Shown here: one piece after another, positions 8,161 through 17,900 of the stretch | Numbering within the stretch: position 1 is the first letter of the stretch | Layout: every line of letters begins with the position of its first letter | DNA from: DATLMR01 sp035634255 | Lineage (GTDB): Bacteria; Acidobacteriota; Blastocatellia; UBA7656 | Direction: 5' to 3' | DNA: 64,000 nt | Assembly (NCBI GenBank): GCA_035634255.1 | Contig: DASQDI010000152.1 | Span: 1 to 64,000, forward strand | The notes under the pieces: model-generated | Seen by the model: the letters and a program-made list of their open reading frames with translations, nothing else | Told to the model about the DNA's origin: nothing | Databases searched by the model: none | Made by a program: the position numbers and the translations under genes

Positions 8161-9543
8161 ATGAACAGAGAAGTCCTTGTCATAGCCGATGCGGTCCGCG
8201 AGGCGGGCGGCAGAGCGATGCTCGTCGGCGGCTTCGTGCGCGATTACCTGCTCGGCATAGAGTCCAAGGACTACGACATGGAAGTTTATGGCCTTGACCC
8301 GGAGCGGCTCAGGCGCGTGCTCGACCGCGCAGCCCCGGTCAATACGGTGGGCGAACACTTCGCGGTCTACAAGCTCGCCTTCGCGTCGGAGTCGAAGAGA
8401 GGCGAAGGGCAAAGGTTCGAGATAGACGTGTCTCTGCCGAGGCGCGAGTCGAAATCCGGGCGCGGCCATCGCGGATTCATAATCGAAGGCGACCCGTCGA
8501 TGACATTCGAGGAGGCCGCGCGGCGGAGAGACTTCACCATAAACGCGGTCCTGCTCGACCCGCTCACCGGCGAGATCGTCGACCCGTTCCGCGGGCGCGA
8601 AGACCTCGCGCGCCGCCTGCTCAGAGCGGTCGCCGGCGACACCTTCGTCGAGGACAGTCTGCGCGTGCTGCGAGCCGTCCAGTTCGCGGCTCGCTTCGAG
8701 ATGGCTCTGGACCCGGAGACGTTGGCCCTGTGCAGGTCCATCGACCTTTCGGACCTTCCGCGCGAGCGGGTCTGGGGCGAGTTCGAAAAGTTGCTCACGC
8801 TGGCCGAGCGCCCTTCCCTCGGGCTCGACGTGGCCCTTCAGACCCGAGCGCTCGATCAACTCTTTCCCGAGATCGGCGCGCTCGTGGGCTGCCCTCAGGA
8901 CCCGGAAAGTCACCCCGAAGGAGACGCCTTCGCTCACACCCGGCTCAGCCTCGATCAGGCGGTGAAACTCACGCGCGAGCTGCCGAAGGAGCGGAGGCTC
9001 GCGGTCATGCTCGCTACGCTCTGTCACGACCTCGGCAAGCCCGAGACGACTGCTATCACCGACGGGGTCATCACCTCTCCCGGCTATGACGAGGCCGGAG
9101 TCAAGCGCGCGCGCGCTTTGATGAACGGGCTCGGGCTCTACACAATCTCCGGCTTCGACGTGCGCGAAAATGTTCTCGCCCTCGCGCGCGAGCACCTGAA
9201 GCCGGAGCAATTCTATCGGGACCGGGCAAGCGACGGCGCATTCCGCAGGCTCGCTCTGAAAGTCGATCTCGACCTGCTCCATCGAGTCAGCAAGGCATGC
9301 GCGCTCGGGCGAGGCCCGGCCTCTTCTTCGGCGGCGCAGGACTGGTTCCTAGAGAAGGCCCGAGAGCTGGGCGTCGAACACGGAGCGCCCGACGCCCTCC
9401 TCAAAGGAAGGCACCTGCTCGAAGAAGGCTTCGAGCCCGGCCCGCGGATCGGGGAGGTACTCAGACTCGTCTACGACCTCCAGCTCGACGGGCGTGTGAA
9501 GACCCTCGAAGAAGCCCTCGACGCGGCCCGCCGCCTCGGTTAA
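8161..9543 (+). CDS. tRNA nucleotidyltransferase / poly(A) polymerase family with HD domain
   Basis: A 460-residue class II nucleotidyltransferase. Visible motifs: GGFVRDYLLG and KDYDMEVYG (metal-binding Asp pair), RRDFTINAVLLDP, then the nucleotide-recognition region DPFRGREDLARRLLRAV with EDSLRVLRAVQFAARFEM. An HD phosphohydrolase motif follows (ATLCHDLGKPETT), then a C-terminal helical part. It should add or repair the CCA end of tRNA. A poly(A) polymerase cannot be excluded by sequence alone, although the HD domain favours the CCA-adding type. Confidence 0.85.
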   Translation: MNREVLVIADAVREAGGRAMLVGGFVRDYLLGIESKDYDMEVYGLDPERLRRVLDRAAPVNTVGEHFAVYKLAFASESKRGEGQRFEIDVSLPRRESKSGRGHRGFIIEGDPSMTFEEAARRRDFTINAVLLDPLTGEIVDPFRGREDLARRLLRAVAGDTFVEDSLRVLRAVQFAARFEMALDPETLALCRSIDLSDLPRERVWGEFEKLLTLAERPSLGLDVALQTRALDQLFPEIGALVGCPQDPESHPEGDAFAHTRLSLDQAVKLTRELPKERRLAVMLATLCHDLGKPETTAITDGVITSPGYDEAGVKRARALMNGLGLYTISGFDVRENVLALAREHLKPEQFYRDRASDGAFRRLALKVDLDLLHRVSKACALGRGPASSSAAQDWFLEKARELGVEHGAPDALLKGRHLLEEGFEPGPRIGEVLRLVYDLQLDGRVKTLEEALDAARRLG

Positions 9544-9575
9544 AAATCCGACGCCCCTCCCTCGCCCTTTTATTG

Positions 9576-9604
9576 TTGACAGCTTCCCGCTTCATAGTTA
9601 TTCT
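9576..9604 (+). promoter_or_regulatory. Sigma-70-type promoter of feoAB
   Basis: -35 TTGACA (9576-9581, perfect), a 17-bp spacer, -10 TATTCT (9599-9604, four of six). It lies about 120 bp upstream of feoA, with a Fur-box-like sequence just downstream. Confidence 0.65.
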
Positions 9605-9618
9605 TCCCACGCAGGCCG

Positions 9619-9637
9619 GAAAATGAAAATGACTTTC
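9619..9637. promoter_or_regulatory. Fur-box-like operator
   Basis: GAAAATGAAAATGACTTTC matches 14 of 19 positions of the classical Fur box GATAATGATAATCATTATC. It starts 14 bp past the -10 box, over the expected transcription start, an ideal repressor position. Iron-replete Fur would shut off feoAB. Confidence 0.6.
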
Positions 9638-9725
9638 AAAATTGGGCCCTGCTAAAAATGTCGAGGTTCCTGCCTTTCGGGCACAAGCAGAGATCATAAA
9701 ATAAGCAGAGGGTGGTAATCATTTC

Positions 9726-9950
9726 ATGCTGAGATTACTGGACGCGGCGCACAACGAGTGGTACCGGATCGAGAGTCTGGAGGGGCCCGAAGAAGACTGT
9801 CGCAGGCTCCTCGACCTGGGGCTCACGCCGGGAGAAGAGATGGCCGTGATTCAGGCGGCCCCTCTGGGAGACCCTCTGGTGGTGCTGGTCCGGGGCATGC
9901 GTCTGGCACTCAGGCGGCGCGAGGCCTCCTGGATTTGGGTGCGGCAGTAA
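9726..9950 (+). CDS. feoA: Ferrous iron transport protein A
   Basis: A 74-residue SH3-like FeoA: YRIESLEGPEEDCRRLLDLG, LTPGEEMAVIQAAPLGDPLV and the final LALRRREASWIWV strand match the family pattern. FeoA is a small cytoplasmic partner that supports FeoB. The stop is two bases before the feoB start, so the two genes form one transcription unit, probably from the 9576 promoter under the Fur-like site. Confidence 0.88.
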   Translation: MLRLLDAAHNEWYRIESLEGPEEDCRRLLDLGLTPGEEMAVIQAAPLGDPLVVLVRGMRLALRRREASWIWVRQ

Positions 9951-9952
9951 GT

Positions 9953-11950
9953 ATGAGTTCAGCCAAAACAGTTCCCCCGCGAGTTAAAAGCGAAGAGTCG
10001 AAGCCCCCCTCGGACCTGCCGGGGCAGGAGTCGAAGCGGCCCACCGTCTGTCTGGTCGGCGCGCCTAACGCCGGCAAGACGGCCCTGATGAACGCGCTCA
10101 CGGGCGGGGGCTTTCACACGGCGAACTATCCGGGCGTGACCGTCACGCTCTCGCGCGGCAAGAGCAAGCCTGAATTCGGCCCGGAAGTGAACCTCGTCGA
10201 CCTGCCGGGCGTGCAAAGCACGGTAGCCCCCTCCCCGGAAGAGGAACTCTCCTGCAAGGTGCTGGGGGGCGCGCACCATTCGGTGCGGCCCGACGCCTTA
10301 ATAATCGTAATCGACGCGACCCAGCTCGAACGCCACCTCAAGCTGGCGGGTTTCGCGGCGCGCTCCGGGAAGCCTCTGGTTATAGCGCTCACGATGATGG
10401 ACCTTCTCGGGCGCGCGGAACAGTCGGTCAACGTGGCGAAGCTCTCCCTGGCGCTCGGCGCGCCGGTCATCCCGGTGGACGGGCGCACGGGTTGGGGCGT
10501 CATGGAGTTGATGGCGAGCCTCCGCGAGTCGATCAATGACCCTTCGAAGCAGTCGAACGTGCTGGGCGGGCTGCCGGACGAGCCGGTCGCGTCTTACGCC
10601 GCCGTGCGGAAGATAATCGAGGCGAGCGGCGCGGTGAGGAAAGGCAACCCCCTCGTCCTCGCGAAAGACTCGGTCACGGCGCGCATCGACCGCGTGGTGC
10701 TGCATCGCTATTTCGGTTTCCCTATATTTCTGCTCATACTGATGAGCCTGTTCGCCGCGATATTCTGGGCCGCGGAGCCGTTCATGGGCTGGATCGAGGC
10801 GGGCTTCGAGGCGGCGGCGCAACTGACCCTCAGCCTCCTGCCCGAAGGCGTGCTCTCCAGCTTCATCGCGCGGGGGATATTCGGAGGGGTCGGGGCGGTC
10901 GCGGTATTCTTCCCGCAGATCGTGATCCTCTTCTTCCTCATGACCCTGCTGGAAGATTCGGGCTACCTGGCGCGGGGGGCCGCGCTCGTGGACAAGCCGC
11001 TCTCTCACCTGGGGCTCCACGGCAGGTCGTTCGTGCCGATGCTTTCGGGCTACGCATGCGCGATACCGGCGGTGCTGGCCGCGCGCACGATCCCTTCGAA
11101 ACGCGAGCGGCTGCTGACGATCTGGATACTCCCCCTGATGAGTTGCAGCGCGCGCCTCCCGGTCTACGCCCTGCTGCTGGCCGCGCTCCTACCCGGATCG
11201 CCGTGGAAGGCGGGGCTCGCGCTTTCCTGCGTCTACGTCGCGAGCATGCTCGCTGGCGGGTTGACGGCCGGGCTGGTCAGCCGCTTCATCCTCCGCGACC
11301 GCTCGTCGTCGCTTCTCGCGATGGAACTGCCGGTCTACCGCAGGCCTCTAATCAAGCCGACGCTCAGGATGACCTGGAGCCGCTCGTCGGCCTACCTGAA
11401 GCGCGCGGGCACGCCCATCGTCGTCATCTCCGCGATCATCTGGCTGGTGTCGAATTTCGGGTTCGGTTCGCGCCAGGAGTTGGAGCCGGGCGCTCCCCCG
11501 CCCTCGCTCATAACCGTGAGCGAGTTGGATCACTCCTTCGCGGCGCAGGGCGGGCAGGTCATAGAGCCATTGCTGCGGCCCATGGGCATCGACTGGCGGG
11601 TCGGGGTCGGCCTGATCTCGGCCTTCGCCGCGCGCGAAGTCTTCGTCAGCTCCATGGCCATAGTATTTCACGTGGCCGGAGACGAGGACTCGCAGCAGGA
11701 GAGGCTGCTTGAAGAGATGCGCACGGCCACTTTCGCCGGGAGCGAGCAGCGGATATTCACCCCGGCGAGCATGATCGGGCTCATGGTCTTTTTCTTCTTC
11801 TCGCTCCAGTGCCTTTCGACCGTCGCGGTCGTGCGGAGCGAGACGGGCTCGTGGCGCATAGCCGGCCTGCAACTGCTCTTCTACACGGGCGTCGGGTATC
11901 TGTTCGCCGCCGCCGCGGTCCAGGGGCTCCGCCTTTTCGGAGTCGCCTGA
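9953..11950 (+). CDS. feoB: Ferrous iron transporter B
   Basis: A 665-residue inner-membrane Fe(II) permease. A Lys/Pro/Ser-rich leader of about 30 residues precedes the G domain: G1 GAPNAGKT, G2 region YPGVTVT, G3 DLPG, G4 TMMD. A helical insertion domain follows, then two Gate repeats and about eight to ten membrane segments (for example FFPQIVILFFLMTLLEDSGY and PMLSGYACAIPAVLAART, with the conserved Cys). The ATG at 9953 is two bases after feoA. An upstream in-frame extension overlaps feoA and is out-of-frame reading of feoA. It is somewhat shorter than the E. coli protein (773), mainly in loops, and has no FeoC-like tail. Confidence 0.93.
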   Translation: MSSAKTVPPRVKSEESKPPSDLPGQESKRPTVCLVGAPNAGKTALMNALTGGGFHTANYPGVTVTLSRGKSKPEFGPEVNLVDLPGVQSTVAPSPEEELSCKVLGGAHHSVRPDALIIVIDATQLERHLKLAGFAARSGKPLVIALTMMDLLGRAEQSVNVAKLSLALGAPVIPVDGRTGWGVMELMASLRESINDPSKQSNVLGGLPDEPVASYAAVRKIIEASGAVRKGNPLVLAKDSVTARIDRVVLHRYFGFPIFLLILMSLFAAIFWAAEPFMGWIEAGFEAAAQLTLSLLPEGVLSSFIARGIFGGVGAVAVFFPQIVILFFLMTLLEDSGYLARGAALVDKPLSHLGLHGRSFVPMLSGYACAIPAVLAARTIPSKRERLLTIWILPLMSCSARLPVYALLLAALLPGSPWKAGLALSCVYVASMLAGGLTAGLVSRFILRDRSSSLLAMELPVYRRPLIKPTLRMTWSRSSAYLKRAGTPIVVISAIIWLVSNFGFGSRQELEPGAPPPSLITVSELDHSFAAQGGQVIEPLLRPMGIDWRVGVGLISAFAAREVFVSSMAIVFHVAGDEDSQQERLLEEMRTATFAGSEQRIFTPASMIGLMVFFFFSLQCLSTVAVVRSETGSWRIAGLQLLFYTGVGYLFAAAAVQGLRLFGVA

Positions 11951-12283
11951 CGAAGGCGCGGCCGAGCCCGCGTCCCCTTTCGCGGCTTCCCTTTCGCCCC
12001 GGCCTCCTGCCGGCCTGTCACCGCACCTTTGACACCGGCACCTCGCGGGTCTAACATAGCCTCACTTAATCTTGGTAAGCATTAGATCAAGACGGCGCCG
12101 TCGGTTTCGTCAAAGATGAAACAAAATCGACGGCTCATTCGATTTACCTTGTGGACTGGTAGCGAAGCTGAACATCAAAGGGTTCTGAGAGCCCACAAAG
12201 ATCGCCGGGTCGTGCGGGCAACCGAAAGCTACTGGAGCTGGCCGGGTGATCGTTGCGGCCCTTAGGTCACGGGAGGCGTCAAC
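11951..12283. other. 333-bp intergenic region
   Basis: Between feoB and the following membrane protein. No credible coding sequence. Apart from a small hairpin (GGGTTC/GAGCCC at about 12180-12194) I see no clear terminator, promoter or RNA element. Confidence 0.4.
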
Positions 12284-12964
12284 ATGAGAGATCGAATCAA
12301 ATGGATGTTAGTCGGGCTCGGCTTCACATTCGGGCTGCAAGTTTTAATCTCGCTGATCTTCACGGGGATAGCTTACAGCGCGGCCCGGAGCCAGACGGGG
12401 CTGCCGCAGCAGACCATCACTCTGCTGGTATTCGGCGTGACGCTCGGCGCGTTCCTGGTCGGGGGGCTCGTCATCGGGTGGATGAGCTCGGAGCTTCGCA
12501 TCGGCGACGCCGCCATCGTCGCGATCATCACACTCCTGCTCAGCTTCCTCATCTACACGGCCCTGCCGGAGGGCAACAAGGGGCAGTTCTTCACGGGGGC
12601 CCTGCTCGGGAACCTCAGCTCCAACACCGGGGAGTCCATGATGTTCGTCGCGCTCTCGATAATCGCCGCGGCGGTGGGGGCCTACTGGGGCTATCACATA
12701 AGGGTCCCGAGGGAAGGCGTGCTCGACCGCGTGGCCCTGCTGGTCGGGCTGGTCGGGGCGGTGGTCGGCCCGTTCCTGCTGCTCGCCATGGGAGGGCGCG
12801 ACGCGACGGGGCAGACCCAGCCCAACCTGCCGTGGTACTTCCTCGTCATCGTGCTCGTCCTCGTGCTCGCGATCATCGGGGTCGGCTTCGTCATGTTCAC
12901 GCGGGGCACGGACCACTCGGACGAGATATCCATCAGCCCGGAGCACCACAAAGAACAGGGGTGA
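12284..12964 (+). CDS. Multi-pass membrane protein, unknown function
   Basis: A 226-residue protein with about six hydrophobic segments: WMLVGLGFTFGLQVLISLIF, LLVFGVTLGAFLVGGLVIGW, AAIVAIITLLLSFLIYTALP, MMFVALSIIAAAVGAYWGYH, ALLVGLVGAVVGPFLLLAMG and FLVIVLVLVLAIIGVGFVMF. It ends in an acidic His-containing tail. GGGAGG precedes the ATG. No catalytic or family motif is recognised. It converges on the STAND-kinase gene with a 23-bp gap. Confidence 0.7.
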   Translation: MRDRIKWMLVGLGFTFGLQVLISLIFTGIAYSAARSQTGLPQQTITLLVFGVTLGAFLVGGLVIGWMSSELRIGDAAIVAIITLLLSFLIYTALPEGNKGQFFTGALLGNLSSNTGESMMFVALSIIAAAVGAYWGYHIRVPREGVLDRVALLVGLVGAVVGPFLLLAMGGRDATGQTQPNLPWYFLVIVLVLVLAIIGVGFVMFTRGTDHSDEISISPEHHKEQG

Positions 12965-12987
12965 ATAAGAAGCCGGCCTGAGAGGGT

Positions 12988-14916
12988 TTACGCCTCCCTC
13001 AAGTCCCGCGCGACCTCGGCGGCGGACTGGTAGCGTTCGGAGGGCGTTTTCCTGAGCATCCGCTCGATGATGGAGACGAGCGCGTCCGAAGCGTCCTTGC
13101 GGTACTTTTTCACGGGCGGGGGCGCGCTCTTGTTTATCGACTCTATGGTCTGAAAGTAGGTGTCGCCTTCGAACGGCAGCCTGCCCGTGGTCACCTCGTA
13201 AAGCACGACCCCGAGCGAAAAGAGGTCCGACAGGTGCGTCACCTCCCCGCGCCCGGTCGCCTGTTCGGGAGACATGTAGCTCACGGTCCCGAGCAGGGTG
13301 CCCGACTCGGTCAGGCGCGCCTTGCCCGCGCCCGCGTCGGTCAGGGGCGAAGGCTTGGCCAGCCCGAAGTCGAGCACTTTCACCTTGCCCCGGTCCGTGA
13401 TCATGATGTTCGACGATTTGATGTCGCGGTGAACGATTCCGCACTCGTGGGCCTCCGAAAGCGCTTCAGCCGCCTGCGTGCCTATCTGAATGATGGAGGC
13501 GAAGTCGAGCGGGCCGTCCGACAGGCGGGCCGACAGGGTCTCCCCTTCGACGTACTCCATCACGATGTAAGGGTTGCCGGCCGCCTCGCCTATCTCGAAT
13601 ATCGTCGCGATGTTCGCGTGGTTGAGCTTCGAGGCCATCTGCGCCTCCCTCAGGAACCTCTGCTTCATCTTCTCGTCTTCGACGTATTTCGCGGCCAGCA
13701 CCTTGATGGCGACCGTCCGGTGCAGTTCCGTGTCGTAAGCCTCGAATATCTCCCCCATGCCGCCCGCGCCGAGTGAGCGCCTGATGTCGAAGCGGCCTAT
13801 GTGTCCCTCGGGCTCGATCAGCGGCGGCGCGATCACCTTCTCGGTCTTGCCGTCGTGCACGGCCATGGCCGCGCGGTCGGTCTCCCTCAGCTCGGTGGTG
13901 ATGATCCGGGGCCGCGAGATCACGGACGAGAAGAGGGTCGAAAAAATGCGCGGGCCGCGCTCTTCTTCGATGAAGTAGCCGGCGCGCTTCAGGTCCTCGT
14001 AAGCGTGCTCCTGCTCCTTCTCCACGCGGCCGTGTTCGAGGAAGTCGCGGATCGCGCGGCGGTAGCTGTCGCTCATGTGGTCCCAGATGAACCGGAACTG
14101 CCCCTTGGCCTCGTCGAGCACCGTGGCCTCGATCTCTTCGCGGTCGAGCTTGCCCCGGTTCTCCGCCAGGTAGTCGAAGTAGGCGGAGCAGGCGATTTGG
14201 AGGAAGTAGGGGAAGTAGCCGGCGATCTCCGTGATCCTCCGCGCGTAATTTTCGAGGGGCAGGCCCGCCTCGATTGAGGGGCGCGCGACGAGCTCAAGGG
14301 CCTCGTTCCGCGAGAAGGCTCGGAGGAAGACGTTCGTGAAGATGTTGAAGAAAGGCGAGTCGGCTATGAGCTGCGTGTAGCAAAGCTCCTGAAGGTCGCG
14401 CGCGGAACTCGTGACGTACGCCACGTCGTAGTTGTTGGCCGCCGAGCGCAGGAAGGAATAGAATTCGAGGTCGAAGGCCCGGTTCGTGGTGATCGCGTCG
14501 AACTCGTCGAAGAGCACTACCAGCTTGCGCCCCTCGCCGCGAAACCTCTCCAGCACCGCGCGCACCGAGTCGAAGTTAGGCTCCTGCTCCCGCAGCCTGT
14601 CGTCGCCCGCCTCCCTCGCGAGCAGCGTGAAGAGTTCCCTGAAAAACTCCGTGAGCGTGAGCCTCCGCTTCTGCTGGAGGTCGATGAACGCGAATAGGTA
14701 AGAGTCCGGGCGGTCGAGGTAGCGCGCGCGCACTTCGGGGTGGTTGATGTAATAGAGCAGGCTCGATTTTCCGATCCGGCGCTCGCCCACCACCGAGATC
14801 GACTGCGGGCGCGAGGCCCCTATGCGCGAGAAGATTTTCGAGACCTCCCTCGTGCGCCCATAGAACTGCGCCGGGTCTTTGATAGCCACGCGATTCAGGT
14901 AAGGATTACGCGGCAT
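12988..14916 (-). CDS. STAND-type ATPase fused to Ser/Thr protein kinase
   Basis: A 642-residue two-part protein. The N-terminal half is a STAND/AAA-type ATPase: leader RNPYLNR, FYGR, Walker A GERRIGKSS (residues 44-52), Walker B LVVLFDEFDA (Asp137, Glu138), then helical and winged-helix parts to about 345. The C-terminal half (about 373-642) is a complete Hanks kinase: glycine loop LGAGGMGE, Lys405, Glu424, HRDIKSSN (Asp498), DFG 516-518, and the SPE motif. There is no membrane segment. The order is unusual; bacterial kinases normally carry the kinase domain first. Its ATPase half resembles the C-terminus of the upstream 1428-residue sensor, 42 bp away on the same strand. A relay from the sensor to this kinase is therefore an attractive inference. 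The kinase substrate is unknown. Confidence 0.88.
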   Translation of the reverse strand: MPRNPYLNRVAIKDPAQFYGRTREVSKIFSRIGASRPQSISVVGERRIGKSSLLYYINHPEVRARYLDRPDSYLFAFIDLQQKRRLTLTEFFRELFTLLAREAGDDRLREQEPNFDSVRAVLERFRGEGRKLVVLFDEFDAITTNRAFDLEFYSFLRSAANNYDVAYVTSSARDLQELCYTQLIADSPFFNIFTNVFLRAFSRNEALELVARPSIEAGLPLENYARRITEIAGYFPYFLQIACSAYFDYLAENRGKLDREEIEATVLDEAKGQFRFIWDHMSDSYRRAIRDFLEHGRVEKEQEHAYEDLKRAGYFIEEERGPRIFSTLFSSVISRPRIITTELRETDRAAMAVHDGKTEKVIAPPLIEPEGHIGRFDIRRSLGAGGMGEIFEAYDTELHRTVAIKVLAAKYVEDEKMKQRFLREAQMASKLNHANIATIFEIGEAAGNPYIVMEYVEGETLSARLSDGPLDFASIIQIGTQAAEALSEAHECGIVHRDIKSSNIMITDRGKVKVLDFGLAKPSPLTDAGAGKARLTESGTLLGTVSYMSPEQATGRGEVTHLSDLFSLGVVLYEVTTGRLPFEGDTYFQTIESINKSAPPPVKKYRKDASDALVSIIERMLRKTPSERYQSAAEVARDLREA

Positions 14917-14958
14917 AGGGCTGTTCGCTCCTCCGTAAGCGTCCGTCCTTGTTCCAGC

Positions 14959-17900
14959 TTAAAGCGTCCGCACCTCTTTGACCACCTGCCATATCGAATG
15001 CGAGCGGCGGATCCAGGAGCGGAAGAGGTCTATCTTGAACCTGAACGCTCCGCTCGGGTCCTTGTCGAGCAGCTCGCGCCGGTACATCTCTTCAAGGGTC
15101 AGCCTTATCGTGTTCTCCGACAGGTTGACCGGGTACTCGTTGGCCTTGACCGCCGCGCGAAGCTCGAAGGCCATCGCGTAGGCGTTGCCGTCCGGCAGTA
15201 TCTCCGCGAGCAGGGACGCGACCAGCTTCTCATCGTCCGACAGGCCGTCCCACGAATAGATCATCTGCGGCAGGGGGTTGTCGATGATGTCGGCGACGAC
15301 GTGCTTGAGGTCCGACATCGTGACCCAGTTCTGCCTGTGCTCGTTCAGGTAGTCGACCGTGTTCTGGCATATGACCTGGGTGTAAAAAGGCTGCCCGGCC
15401 GTCAGGCGGTATATCTCCTCGGTCACCCCGCGCCCGTAGACGATCCTGCCCGAGACGGGCTCGGTCATCAGGCGGTAGCTGTCCTTCTTTGACAGGAACC
15501 CGACCTTGCGAAACAGGGAGCGCCGGAGCAGGTCGCGCCAGTACTTCTTGTCCCGCTCTTCGAGGCGGCGCGAGCCGGTGAAGATGAGAGAGAGCCTCTC
15601 CTTGTTGTCCATCAGCCCGGCCAGAAAAGTGAAGAGGTCTGAAGAGAGTTTGCCGTCATCGACCTTGGCCTCGACCAGCTCGTACTCGTCCAGCAGTATC
15701 AGGAGCGTCCGGTCGCCCACCGCCGCGAGCGCCTCGTCGAGAAAGTCGATGAAGACCGGGTAAGGGTTCCGCCCATCGAACTCCGGCACGCGCAAGCCGT
15801 CCCCCGAGACCTGCGCGACCGCCGCCCGCGCGCCGCCCGCGGCCGGCGCGGTCGCGCCGAGGGCGGCGGTCGCGGCCTGCCTGCCCGCGCCGTCTTCGCC
15901 CGGCGAGACCATCCGGCGGTCCGACTTCGAGATTGCCTCGACTATCAGGCGGGAGAGCCGCGCGAAGAACTCCGAGTCTGAGCCGATCACCATCTCCTGC
16001 ATGTCGACGAAGACCGGGATGAACCGCTCGCCCAGCCTCCCGTTCAACACCTGGTAGAGGATCGAGCTTTTGCCCACGCGCCGCTCGCCGCAAAAGACTA
16101 TGACGACGCCCTGGCTCACGGCTTCGAGCTTCGTGCGCACGTAGCGGAAGTCGTCCTCGCGGCCATAGAACATGTTCTCGCCGCGGATCGGGTTCCCTAC
16201 TATGTAGGGGTTCGGCTCAATCGGCACGTACGTGCGGAGCTCCTTCGGCAGGACGTACTCCCGGTCGCGCATGCGCCGCGCGAAGATAGCGCCCGCCGCC
16301 GCGAGGCCGATCACGGTGAGCGCCAGAGTGTAGAACCACCACCGCTTCCAGAATGGCGCGCCGACGCGGAGCGACAGGGTCGCGGGCGGAGCGGCCGCCT
16401 CGTTCAACTCGTATAAATCTCTGTTAAGCGCGATCAGCTCGAAAGCGTGTAGGCCCGACTCAAGCCCGACCACGGAGACTTCGCGCTCCGCCTCCTGCTG
16501 CACCGGGAGCGCCGTCCACCGCGCGTCGCCCTGCGCGGGCCTGATGCGGTAGAGGTAGCGCAGGTGCCCCGTCATCGTCACCGCGATGAACTGGAAAGTC
16601 ACCTTCTGGCGTCCGTAGGAGAGGTCCTGCGGCCCTGCCCCCGAAGCCGTCTCCGCGCGGCCCTCGACTTCGAGGGAGACGCGGGCCTGCGGCGCGGTGC
16701 GTATCGGCAGGTGGCGCACGACCCCCCCGTCGGTCGCTATCCATATCTGCCTGTCGCTGTCTTCGAAGATCGAGTTGACCCGCCCGCCCGGAAGCGCGAA
16801 CGGCTCGCCCGAGTACGCGGTCCAGATGGTGTTGTCGCCTTTTACCGCGAACTTCCTGACCTGCCCGTCGTCGGTCCCGACCCAGAGGTAGCCGTCCCTG
16901 TCCACGAAGAGGGTGCTGGCCGGGTCCGCGTCGAACGCCGCGAAAGGCGAGACGACCCGGCTGGCGTCGTTGTAGACCTGGACCCCCGCGCGCGTGGCGA
17001 CCAGCAGCCTGTCTCTGAACCTGGTGACCCACCGCGTGTCGTCGTCGGCCAGGCCGCGCCCGGAGTCGATCAGGTCGGCCTCATCCGTCCGCGGGTTGTA
17101 CTCGACGAGGCCACGGCTGGTGGCGAACCACAGCTTCCCGTTCGCGTCCTCGAAGACGTGGCGCACGTCGAAGCTCGACAGGGGGTTCAGGTTGCGGAAC
17201 TCCCCGTCTTTATAAACGCTGACGCCCCTGGCCGTGGCGAAGACTATGCTCGACCCGCCTTCGATGCTCGCGACCCAGTTCACGTCATTCGCGATCAGGC
17301 CGTTGCTCTGGTTCACCTGCGTGAGCGTCTGCCCCGTGAAGCGGAGGACCCCCTGCTGCGTGGCGACCCACGCCGCGCCCGCGCTGTCGAAGGCGACGGC
17401 GCGCACGTTCGTGTTCGACCTGAAGCGCTCAATCGATACGAACCGCTCGTTCTCCATCCGCGATATGCCGGAGGACGTTACGAACCAGAGTCGTTCGGGG
17501 CGCGCGGCCGGGGCCGGGCTTTCGAGCACGGCCAGGACGTTGTTGTCCGAAAGCCCGCGGCTGGTGGTGAAGTTCACGAAGCCATAATAATCGGCCTCGA
17601 CGACCCCGTTGGTCGTGCCGAACCAGCTGTTCCCCTCGCGGCAGGTGAAGACCGCCCCCACGCGGTCACGGTCCAGAGAGCTTATGCGCTGCGACTCGCG
17701 CCGCGCGGGGTCGTACAGGAGCGCCCCGCCCGACCTGAGGGCGAAGCACATGCGCCCCAGACGGTCCTGGCTTATCGCGACTACGTTCGGCTCGTCGGGG
17801 GCGGCCCCGCCGGGCGAAGCAGACGACGAAGCCCCGGACGAAGCGTCTTGCGGGTCCTCGGGGGCGCGAAGCGCGTCGATGGCGAGGTCCGTGACCTGCG

